A stretch of DNA of 64,000 nt. Source: Hormiphora californensis (taxonomy: Eukaryota; Ctenophora; Tentaculata; Cydippida; Pleurobrachiidae). The translations under genes were made by a program, and so were the position numbers. Below the pieces are notes generated by a model. The model saw only the letters and a list, made by a program, of their open reading frames with translations, did no database searches and was not told where the DNA came from. Shown in pieces: positions 10,112 to 20,500 of this stretch. The stretch covers positions 3,106,578 to 3,170,577 of the forward strand of contig CM035360.1 of NCBI GenBank assembly GCA_020137815.1. Direction: 5' to 3'. Each line of letters opens with the position of its first letter. The first letter of the stretch is position 1.

Positions 10112-12686
10112 ATGTCACTGCTCGGATATATCACGGGTTGTATAGCTGTCACAACGGCTGCAGGAAACCTTCTCATTCTCCTTACAATATGGAAATGTCC
10201 CTTTTTCCACGAATTCCAGAAATTCCTTGCTTCCTGTCTGGCTGTTGTCAACGTACTAATTGGAACACTTCATCTCCCTTTTGTAACAGCGTCCTTCTTC
10301 CTTGACCGGTGGGCGGGGGTTTCCGGACCTGAGACAGTCCCTGGGCAAATCACTGCCCACACGGGGAACACGTGGTGCGTCGTCTCAGCGTTCATCCTGC
10401 TACCTCTAATCCGGCTAAATATCGGGATAATCACGATAATAAACTTGGAGAAATTTGTTGCAATCAAGTTTGCATACCATCACCGCAGATGGGTATCACT
10501 CCGGTCCCTGGGTGCTGCAGTTGGTTGCGTTGCCGCTCTAGTTGGGGTGATAACGATGTATGAGGTGTCTAGATCTACCCACTGTGTCTACCTCACAGCC
10601 GCTCATCAGTGTATACCAGTCTACATGAGTGATTATGATATCAGCGTGTTGTTGTGGTTTTCTATGATATACCATGCAGCTGGGCATATTACTGTGGTGT
10701 CAATCAACTTATACATCTTTATCACTGTGAGTAAAATGTTTATAGAATGTGTTTACCAATTTTGGTATATTGGCACTTTCCTGCCTACGAGTTAGGCAAA
10801 CAAAGGGCACTAGGCGGATCCACTCATGCTCAACTCTGCAATTCAATTGTTATAGGGATCATGAGTTTGGAACACTCGCCAAAACCATGTTCTGCCTGTC
10901 AGAGCATTGACATTTGACCCTATTCTCATTTTTTGGAGGGCATGAGAACCGTGGTCAGAACATAAGCCTGAACCATGTTCTGCTAATATATATAATTAAT
11001 TTCTCGAGTAATAATGTATCCCACTCAGATAATGAGGTTGAGAAAGAACGCCCGAAGGCACATGGGGTCCCAGTACAAACCTAGGAGACTGAAAACAATG
11101 GTCATCGTGGTGGTCACCATCCTAGACACGGTATTCTGGCTACCCATGTATGGTCTGTCTCTGGTCCGAAATACTACCTCTCTACTTGAGGATAGTAGTC
11201 CTGAGACCATTTCCATGTGAGTAAAAAGATGGGGTGGGGGGTAACAAGAAACAGAACAGTGTAGGATTTGTGTGTAAACAGAATACAAAATGAAATAAGG
11301 AGTTAGTTAAACTCCTTGTTTCATTTTGTAATCTTGCTCTTGCTCTGCCGATTGAGCAAAGAGCACTCTCGCTATTTGGTACCATCACACTGTGTAAACA
11401 GAATATGTGATCCATCATCCAGATTTTAGAAACTTGAAATATTACAGGTTACGTCAGATCTTCTGGTGGATGCTCTACCTCTCACCTGTTGGAGATCCCT
11501 TCCTATACGTGTACAGGTTAGCAACAAACAACCAATTAATCTTGACTCGAAACCATTTGACCAACTTTGGCTGTTTGGCAGCTGGCGCCGCCAGACCGGG
11601 ACTAAGACCCCGTTTTGGCGCCGCCAAAGAGTCCTTTTAAACAGCTTTAATTTCTTTATTTGTGTTGTTTCTCTAGACTTCCATGCACACCTGTAATGCA
11701 ACCTCTGCCAGATTGCTTATCAGTTAGACCCAGTTGGAAAGTGAATATAATTATCGCCCTTCTACTGACGTAATAATTCAAAATAAACTGCTGTGACATA
11801 ATATTAGTTCCTCGCCCTTGTTATTTAAAGTCTGACAACTCTCACCCTTACCCTATCACCCCATCATCCTATCACCCCCCCTATCACCATATCACCCTCA
11901 CCCCATCAACCTATCACCCTCATCCCATCACCCTATCACCCCCTATCAGTATCACCCTATCACCCCATCACCCTATCACCCCCCTATCAGTATCACCCAT
12001 CACCCTATCACCCTCATCCCATCACCCTATCACCCCCCTATCAGTATCACCCACCCCCCTATCACCCCCTATCAGTATCACCTATCATCCTATCACTCCA
12101 TCACCCTACCACCCTCACCCCATCACCCTACCACCCTCACCCCATCACCCTATCACCCTCACCCTACTACCCTCACCCCATCACCCTATCACCCTCATCC
12201 CATCACCCTATCACCCCCCATCACCCTCACCCTATCACCCCCCATCACCCCATCACCCTCACCATATCATCCACTCATTCCATCACCCTATCACCCTCAC
12301 CCTATCACCACAGGTACCACCTGGTTCAGGAGCACGTGTCTCTCCACGTCCGCAGCTCCGTCAACATTGTCACGAGCACAACACGCCGGTGCTTCTCAGG
12401 AATCTCCTGTTTTGCGAATAACAGGGTATTCGCATGGTTTCACAACCAATCTAGAGTTATACTGACAAACACATGGTTTCGGATCAGAAGACTTGTTCGA
12501 CCAGATACACCTGTTATAGAGACTCCCAAAGTGATTGTCACTACTGTCGGTCCCTCCGAGGATCAGGATGGGTCAAGTTGTTCGTCCTTCAAGTCAATAC
12601 AGATCACAGAGGAGGGGGTGAGTGATGAGAGGATGGTGCAGGGTGTTTCAAATTGTGCCTCCTTCAAATCGTTACACGGGGATTGA
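10112..12686 (+). CDS. Rhodopsin-class (class A-like) G protein-coupled receptor
   Basis: Exons 10112-10726, 11029-11216, 11448-11516, 12314-12686; phases 0,2,2 agree; 414 aa. Helix 1 has AAGNLLILLTI (conserved Asn). Helix 3 ends in NLEKFVAI in place of DRY. Helix 6 has VFWLPMYGL for CWxP. Helix 7 has LSPVGDPFLYVYR for NPxxY. A Ser/Thr-rich tail of about 120 residues includes RRCFSGISCF, a possible palmitoylation site. Seven hydrophobic segments are present, but the N-terminus before helix 1 is almost absent from this ATG, so an upstream exon (acceptor TTATAG at 10107) is possible. Ligand unknown. The gene lies on the strand opposite to the DSL locus and would be nested in its intron if the 13-14 kb head splices to the 6 kb repeat exon. 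Confidence 0.8.
10896..10971. mobile_element. Small MITE, CAGAGCATTGGCCTGACAG family, copy 3 (diverged)
   Basis: CTGTCAGAGCATTGACATTT, then TTCTCATTTTTTGGAGGGCA, then GAACCGTGGTCAGAACATAA. Same layout as the copy at 6901-6990. It lies in intron 1 of the GPCR gene. Confidence 0.7.
11840..12310. repeat. Minisatellite of CACCCTATCACC units
   Basis: Irregular array built from CACCCTATCACC, CCCATCACCC and TATCAGTATCACC. It fills intron 3 of the GPCR gene and runs directly into the acceptor CTATCACCACAG|G at 12313, so the array itself supplies the pyrimidine-rich acceptor context for the last exon. Confidence 0.95.
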
Positions 12687-13020
12687 AATAGAGAAATAAA
12701 CAGTTTGAACCATGTATTATTATATTTGTATATTATTATACAAGGTGGCCCACGGATATGTATATGTTATAGTATATTTGTTACTACATATTTCTTAGTC
12801 TATTATGTACATGCAGTGCATGTCCCGCACATTATACAGTATAGTTCCTAAAATTGTTAACATTGATGGTTTCATAATATTATTATACTGAGTGTTGACC
12901 TTATTTTTTCATGAGTTGACCCTTTTATTGGTTCCAATGCCTGAATATCCCCCTACTTTCAATGTGTCATTGCACTTGTCAGCAGTCATTGTCATGTCAA
13001 ATAAAGTTAGTGTCACCTAC

Positions 13021-14301
13021 CGTTTGAATCACACGTGTATTCAGAGGTTGCTTTGCAGTACACATCACAGGATCCGCCATAGTAGTAGTTAGTGCAGGAG
13101 TTACATCCCAGACCCCCAAAGTTACCCGTGCAGGATTGGATACGGTAGCTGTAACTGAAGTAACCCTGAAACACGTGTCATTGTTACTCAACAGGAAACA
13201 CGTGGACCTGCTATCAAAACTAATATAACCTGTAATAAATGGGCCTTATTTGTTGCCAAGTCAGACTGTTTTCTGCGCGCCCCTAAAAGAGTTTGTACAA
13301 AACAACTTATTTGTTGAGTAAGGGGTGAGAGACCCTCACCTCTCCACCCTTTATTCAACAAGGCCTTATCATGACACAACACATCTCAGAACTCAGAAGT
13401 GAACAACACAACTGACCTTGTTATGATTTATACGTTTCATTGTCCATGCATCCCCTGGTCTCAAACTGCCCATTGATGCTGTAGAGGTGATCAGTCGCAC
13501 GTGCAAATCATCTCCACTATCAGCATCATATACATCCCATGTTAGTGAGATATCGCCCTGAAAAAGAAATATTAGCAGATTCTCTTCAATCTTCAAATAG
13601 AAGTGGAATAGCATTTAGAAATCTGTGAAGTAGGTATTTGGAAAATTTTGAAAGTCCAAATCAACATATATTAGTTATCACGTACCCCGGTATTGAATCT
13701 TCCTCCAATTGGATTGCTCCGTCCAATATCCCCAGTAAAAGCAATGTCCTCAGAGTCATACTCCTTTGTAGTAAACGCTCTAACGAATATGAAGTGGATT
13801 GAAATGATAATGTGGATTGCTTTGAAATGAGAAATCTAAGAAAATCATAGAATCAATGAGGTAAAGAAGCAGGCTCCCACTAACCCCCAACCTTCCCCAC
13901 TGGCACTATAATAACACGACAGTCTGTGAATATTAGCCATGCAAAAGATTGGGTCGATGGTACTTACATGATCGTCTCTGCAGTGACAGATACCACAAAA
14001 TAGAAATCACAATTGCTGAAGGGATCACATCCGCGCGTGGTTATCCGAATAGTGATCAAAACGTAACTCGTAGAGCCCTTTTGTAGTCACCTACAATATA
14101 CCTAAGTGTTAGCATTCTATGGAGGTACTATCTAGCTCCGCGAAGCCAAGATCTGAGAATTCAAGGCGATTTCTATGGTGTGGCCACTGGCCAGCCGCCA
14201 GATAACTTAGTACATACTGTTTACTAATCAATAGTAATAGTAACTGTTAAACTTACCAGTACAATGAGGAGCGATAGCAAAGCAATAGAAAACAGCACCA
14301 T
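13021..14301 (-). CDS. Second Notch-ligand-like N-terminal module (signal peptide, MNNL-like, first DSL)
   Basis: Exons 14257-14301, 13968-14077, 13686-13779, 13417-13557, 13021-13165; phases 0,2,0,0. Exon 1 is a signal peptide (MVLFSIALLSLLIVL). Exon 2 ends in CDPFSNCDFYFVVSV, exon 4 holds DISLTWDVYDADSGDD and PGDAW, exon 5 holds YFSYSYRIQSC, NYYYGGSCDVYC and EYTCDSN. Each exon has a partner in the 3987-7514 gene (exons 7467-7514 to 6352-6511), so this is a tandem duplication of the head only. Reading past the last donor gives Gly-Arg-stop at once and leaves the DSL one Cys short. The donor (G|GTAGGTG, phase 1) fits the phase-1 acceptor of exon 6 at 6057; the join gives SNGQKVCGAGR, completes the DSL and predicts 807 aa. 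Otherwise it is a short secreted or broken paralogue. Confidence 0.8.
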
Positions 14302-14767
14302 TTTGTTATGGTCTCATCTCACTCCTTCTCTCTCTCCATCTCTCTCTCAGTAATTCAATTGTAAAATGAGTCTTATCTTGACAGTTGTTTGGACACACCA
14401 GCTGCTTCACAATGACAGATACCCGATACACCGTGTTTTGAATGTTAAACATGTGATCATGCAGCTTGACGATTGTAAACATTATTAATTAGCTCAATGC
14501 ATATAGTGGTAGGTGTATTTAATGACGTTTTGGTTGTATAGGAGATTGGAACATAATGTGACCTGTTCCTTATCTTAGTGATAACAGTGTTGACCAAATT
14601 TACAAATGACCTCATAGCATGAGGAGTTGTTTTCTCTCCTTCCCCTAGCCTTTCCAATGTTTACATGCTACAACTGTCAAGCCCAGATTTAAAACGCTAG
14701 CTGAACCACTTTAAACCGCACGTACCCCACATCTAACTAACACCTTCACACATCTAGCTCTCACAAG
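14302..14767. promoter_or_regulatory. 466-bp divergent intergenic region
   Basis: The only sequence between the start codons of the - strand ligand-head gene (14301) and the + strand TMEM249-like gene (14768), so both promoters and 5' UTRs must lie here or overlap the genes. Contains a short CT run at 14322-14348. I see no TATA box that I would defend. Confidence 0.45.
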
Positions 14768-17049
14768 ATGGGCATATTCAGTAAATGGTCCATTCTGGAG
14801 AAAGTGGAGCACAAATTAGAAATGGAAATCCTTCATAATCCCACCTTTCCATTCACAAGAAATGATACGGAACATGTGTTAGAGTATAGGGACAAGAGCC
14901 CTGATTTCTACATCTCATGTAAGCAGCTGGTAAACCATTCCACGTCTCGGCCTCTACCACATGTAGTATGCTACCTCGACCCTATACCATTTCTTTTGTC
15001 GCGTGTAGCCCGTAGCCAGATGGCAAATGCCGATCTAAGTGCAGCACTGACCGGGCGGCCTAGATTTTAATTTCCCTCCCTCTACCAGGGCTGGCTCCAG
15101 CCCGATATTTCTGGGGGGGTGCAAACTTTTCCCTAATAGTACCATTTGCGACCGGAGCACCCGAAGGGCGTGTAGGGAGCTCCGCCCAGGGGGGGGGGTT
15201 TGGGGGTCCAGGGGGCGAAGCCCCCGGAAATTTTTTAACTAAATCAAGCAAATTTTAGGGTTTTTAATCATTTGTGACGTCTACTTTCTAGATTTATGAA
15301 TGCTACAATGCTCTCTCTCTCTCACTCAGTGATGTTCACTAGGTGATTTAAATTCGGTTGTGATCAGTCAAAAATTTTACTGAAAATTTTGTATTTTTGG
15401 GGTGGTTTCCCAATCCAAATGGTCTCAGACAGTCTTGGCAGCTTCGCTGCCAAGAATTTTTGGGGGGGTGTGCAGTGTGCACCCCCCGCATCACCCCCCT
15501 GGAGCCAGCCCTGCCCTCTACTCATCTAAATCCCTCCGCAGGTGTAGTATCCACGATATCTGGGCTGATTGCAATCATGTGGATATCCATCAGTCTCTCC
15601 ACAACTGCGGAATTCAGCCAGGGAGTTATCTTCCCTGTGGCACTCTTCCTCTACTTCTCTCATCGTGCCACAAAACACTTCAAAGTAGGTGGATTGTTGT
15701 TTTGAGATCATTAATCATACTGTCAGAGCATTGGCCTGACAAAGATCATAGGTTCTCTCATCTAGGATTATATTATGTACTGATATATGAATTGTAAAGT
15801 GTGATTTCAAATAAAAGTAGTGATCACGCCACATCTACCAAATCTGATTTAGAAAAAAGGGGGCACCGCTCTCTCTTATCGTGAGCTGTTCGAGGGAATC
15901 TTTTGGCAGTTTTGCTAGATAGCGAGCAGTATATATTCTCAATATGAATTACCTTGTTCCCCAGACCCGTTCGTACAAAGTGAATTTGGAGAAGGGAACA
16001 TATCAGTTTTATATCGGAGAAGAACTAAGGTATCAGGGGGAGTTACATAACTTGTATATCAGGATGAAGGAACGAATCACAACAGGTCAGTTTAAACAAA
16101 ATGTGACTGGGACAATGTTAATTGCCTTGTTTGTAGCAGGATCAAGGAGATTTAAACATTTTCAGGTTTGCCGTATTACGAGATGATTCTAAACGGTTAC
16201 AACGGCACTTGCATCAGCATCTCAGGTCTCTCTAAAAACATCAGAAAGATGCGAGAACTGGGTAAATTAATCAATTTAGTATTGACACAGTTTGTCAACT
16301 TTTCTCTAAAAAGTCGCAATAAAACCTGACAATTGTGTTTGATACGTTGGCCCAAAGTATGGCTCACTTTCCAATCCACGTAAATGGAACGCGCGACACC
16401 AATCCGCTACAAAGACTAAGTTTCAGCACTTGGCGTGACAGAAGCGCGCAGTGGGTGTCTAATCTATCGTACCATCCTGTTTCAGGCAAGAGTATGTCGA
16501 AACGATTGGCCATCAACTACTTCGACTGCAAGGATGTTTCATCGCACCACATTGTTCACTGGGAGAGACCTGTTCGAATCGAATCAAGGTATAAAAAGTG
16601 CGGAATTGTGAGAAATGCATCGGGGATGTAGCTCAGCGGTAGAGCGTGCGCTTTGCATGCGCAAGGTCCGGGGTTCGAGACCCCGCATCTCCACTTTTGT
16701 TTCCCAGCCTTTTAAAATATTTTAATTATTAATGACACACCCTACACAATTCCGTTTTTTACCCGCATATATCCACTTTTGCGCACTTTGTACGATTTGA
16801 CAACTGTTTGTATCATTTTGAACTAACTCTCTCTCTCATCCTCCCAACAGCTCCACCTCACTTTTGGACGAGACCCATATTGGGACACCCAACGACAATG
16901 GTGGTTCGACCGAGCTGCCCACCATCAGTCTGCCCAGTCTACCAGTGATAAGATTGAGGAAGAACGTGAGCTGTGCGAGCAGTGTTCCTTCCGTGAATGT
17001 GATAAGTGAGGGTATTGAGGAGGAGGAAATGACTCAGATCGATCAGTGA
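14768..17049 (+). CDS. TMEM249-like protein (CatSper channel accessory family)
   Basis: Exons 14768-14918, 15542-15684, 15965-16085, 16166-16261, 16486-16588, 16851-17049; phases 1,0,1,1,2 agree; 270 aa. The N-terminus has EKVEHKLEMEILHNPTFPF. Two membrane segments follow (SGLIAIMWISISL and GVIFPVALFLYFS). The cytoplasmic part has YKVNLEKGTYQFYIGEELRY, GELHNLYIRMKE, YYEMILNGYNG and KRLAINYFDCKDVSSHHIVH. Two helices plus a compact domain with YQG.LHN.YIR and LNINYFD-like motifs is how I remember TMEM249, a sperm CatSper calcium-channel subunit; this is from memory and could be another small two-helix family. The acidic Ser-rich tail after about residue 205 is unlike anything I know. A tRNA-Ala lies in the last intron on the same strand. 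Confidence 0.65.
15086..15513. mobile_element. Non-coding element with CAGGGCTGGCTCCAG inverted ends
   Basis: CAGGGCTGGCTCCAG at 15086-15100 is repeated inverted at 15499-15513. The interior has GGGGGCGAAGCCCCC-like runs typical of non-autonomous elements. It lies in intron 1 of the TMEM249-like gene. Confidence 0.75.
15720..15741. mobile_element. Small MITE, CAGAGCATTGGCCTGACAG family, end fragment
   Basis: Only the terminal CTGTCAGAGCATTGGCCTGA CA remains, in intron 2 of the TMEM249-like gene. Confidence 0.6.
16622..16693 (+). tRNA. tRNA-Ala (anticodon TGC)
   Basis: 72 nt. The acceptor stem is GGGGATG / CATCTCC with one G-U pair. The A box is TAGCTCAGCGGTAG. The anticodon loop CTTTGCATG presents TGC. 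The T arm is GGGGTTCGAGACCCC, containing the B box GGTTCGAGACC. The discriminator is A and no CCA is encoded, as in eukaryotes. A TTTT run three bases downstream fits a polymerase III terminator. It lies in the last intron of the TMEM249-like gene, same strand. Confidence 0.95.
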
Positions 17050-17508
17050 CATATCCACAAGTACATCGTGGTCCTTGGAGTCAGAGTGAGTGAGATAGGC
17101 CTTGGAATGATAGACAGTTGTGTTTTTGGGGGCTCTCATAATATTTGAATTGAACATTGCATTGCCAGCCCGTGATAGGTTGTTGAGTAAAAAGGGACGA
17201 CTGATAAGTAGAACAACAAGTGTTTGGGGCGAATTGAACATTGTAGTGTTCCAAATTTCATTTCAAATACAAAAGAACTCAGTCTTTTAAAGGGCTATTA
17301 AATAACCTCATATATCGAGTCAGAACGTCTTCCTCAACTAGTCAAAGTAACCACAGAACGAAAAGTCTGCTGTGGCAAACAAAATTGTCACTAATCTAAA
17401 TCAGCAGGTAGTGACTAATAGTGAATATCTACCCCTATTATTCTGAATCAAAGCTTCACTGGCCACTATAAATATAATCATGGGAATCATGTTCAGAGTC
17501 CACTCTTC
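17050..17508. other. Spacer between convergent 3' ends
   Basis: Lies between the stop of the TMEM249-like gene (+) and the stop of the KLHL gene (-). It should contain both 3' UTRs and polyadenylation sites. No repeat or further coding exon seen. Confidence 0.5.
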
Positions 17509-20500
17509 TCACGTCCCAAAACTGAGTCCGGCTACCCCGCAGCACGCCCGAGGCACATTAATCTTCTCCATGGGTGCCCACTTGTTAGTGAAGGGGTCGT
17601 ACATTTCAACTGTTGTTACACACTGTGATACATCACATCCACCCACAACATATAACTTGCTGTTCAGTACTCCACAACCCGCATAACTGAACGGGGAGAT
17701 GGGTGTTAGTAAGGTAATAGTGAAGATGGGGTATAAGCGGTATAAGAGACTAGATCCAAAAACCAAACAAGTTTGGTGGATAGCCGGGGCCGCAGAAATT
17801 TAAAAACGTGCGAAAGTTTTGATACATGAACTTTCGGGGCCTGGGGTGCTGTTAAATTCGCGTTTCCATGATTTTAACCAGCAACATTTTCAAACTATAC
17901 GCCAGGAAAACTATCGTAATGATTGCAAGTTATCATTATTTTTGATTCCACATTATCATACATACAGCTCCACACATATCACGTATAATATACATACTGC
18001 ACACAGTGGGTCGTTTCAGAGTCTGTTTCACAGAATAATAGTGTGTTTTGAAAGAACGGCTGACTATCATGGAAACGCGAATTTAACATCACCCCAGGCC
18101 CCGAAAGTTCATGTATCAAAACTTTCGCACGTTTTTAAATTTCTGCGGCCCCGGCTATCCACCAAACTTGTTTGGTTTTTGGATCTAGTATCAGGCATTT
18201 TGTTATACTACTTAGCTGAGTTTAATAAACGTGGATTGGGGATTCACGGACTTTTTCAATCGTAGATATCCAATCTCGGATATCAATTGAGAATAACGAA
18301 TATGATAGTAATCGCGGACAACCAATCGCGGATAACTGATCACGAATCCGCGATTAATATCGCGATTAGCTATCGCGATTAATTGTCGCGATTAGCTATC
18401 GCGATTAGCTATATTTGCGATTAGCTATCCGCGATTGGTAACTATCATATTACTCATTCGCGATGAGTTGTCGTGGTTATAGTTATCCGCGATTACTATT
18501 ATTTATTAGTTATCAGCGATTGATATCCGCGATTGGTTCTCCACGATTATTCTCTGATTTTGATTATATTAGTTACGGATAACGATCACGGATAAGCATT
18601 GATAATCAAATATATTATCTGATACAATCAGGTTCTAGATGCTAATTCGCTCTTTTCTCGGTTTTTTTAAATCGTCTTATATTTAAGACAGTCATAACTC
18701 TAGATATGACTACCCATTATAACTGAAAATACGGCAGTAAACTTTATCTTATAAAATAAATCTGATTCAATGTTAATCTAGACTCTGAAACGCTTCTTTC
18801 TAGGCGTTTTTAAAATCGTCTTATATTTAAGACAGTCATAACTCTAGATATGACTACCCATTATAACTGAAAATACGGCAGTAAACTTTATCTTATAAAA
18901 TAAATCTGATTCAATGTTAATCTAGACTCTGAAACGCTTCTTTCTAGGCGTTTTTAAAATCGTCTTAAATTTAAGACAGTCATAAATCTAGATATGACTT
19001 CCAATTATATCTGAAAATACAGCAGTTGACCTACATCGGCAAAATATATTTGATAAAATCATGATTTATAGTTTAATTTGCTCTTGGATCACAATCTAAA
19101 TCTTGAACGACAGGTTAATAATGTGAGGAAACAGTGTGGACTGATATTACGGAATCTCTGGCAATTACACAGGTGTTTTGATGTTACAACAAAGATCATG
19201 TTGGTGAAACAGTTGATCATTTCTAGAATTGATTACAGCAATATTCTGTATTGTGGACTTCCTGGCCGAGTTCTCAGCGGGCTCCAGAAACTTCTCAATG
19301 CCTGTGTTCGTTTTGTATTTAACCTCCATGGACACCAAGACAACTATATGGAGTATTTCAGGCAGTGTCATATTTTACCGATCTCCTACAGGCTGGACTT
19401 CAAAGCATGTTTGATTGCCTATAAAATAGTCAATGGAACAGCCCCGTGTTATCTCCAGGATTTGGTGCCACGTGATGAGACTTGGGGAACCTCTAGGACT
19501 ACGAGAATGACTAATGTTCCGGATCCCTATAGGTTAAAACATCCAAAGATGACCAGTATTAATGCCAACTCTAAGTTGAGACGTAGGAGGTTATCAGTAT
19601 TCCTGCCTTCTGTCTGGAATGAGCTTCCCCTTGAGCTCAGGTCAATCCCCAACGTGGAAACCTTCAAAACCCGGCTGAAAACACATCTCTTCGTTGGTGC
19701 ATTTGGAGTGGGTGATGGGGAACCCATGGCTGAGTTGTAATGTTTGTTGTAGTTGTGGGGCCTGCGGGCAGTCAGTGTCATCCTCTCTCTAGCCATGTTA
19801 CTAATTCACTACCTAGTATCCTTTTTCCGAGCAGGTGTAAGTAAAGTGTGTTTTGAATTTATATCTACAGGTTTATGGGACCAGTTATTCCTTCAGTTTT
19901 ATAAGTCCAGTTATTTTAGTCTTACAATATATTGTTCTTTTTTCAACCAGAGTGTTCGTGTGTGTCATATATTTAATCGAGGATATACCGCTCTGATGAC
20001 TCGTCGGAGCATCGCCAATATTTTGACATGTTTCCGTCGGGTATGGGCGGTATACAAGCGCGGAATATTATTATTATTATTATTATCTTTTCTTGGTTTT
20101 TTTGAAAATCGTCTTAAATCTTAATACAGTCAGATGCACGTAACTGAAGAACCGTAACTCGGATTTGCTTGAAATTTTGATCGTGTGCTCAAGATGTCGA
20201 GACAACATTACTTACCAAGCGGCGTATTCGTAGAACGATGGGATAGCTGTCTTAGACGCCAAAGAAAACTTAAGACAGTCATAACTTTTGTTATGACTGT
20301 CCGTTTTCTCTGTCCAAGCTTTAATACAAGGTACACCACTAGACCTACCGACTCCCAAAGTTTCATGGTGATGGCTTTAAAACTCTGGCCTCTATTAACT
20401 ACGCAAAAAAGTCGTTATTTTACGGTGGTTCGTGACGCGAAAAACGGACATTTTGTCTAAAATACGACCCTCTGTAACGTAAAAACCGTAACTCCGATTT

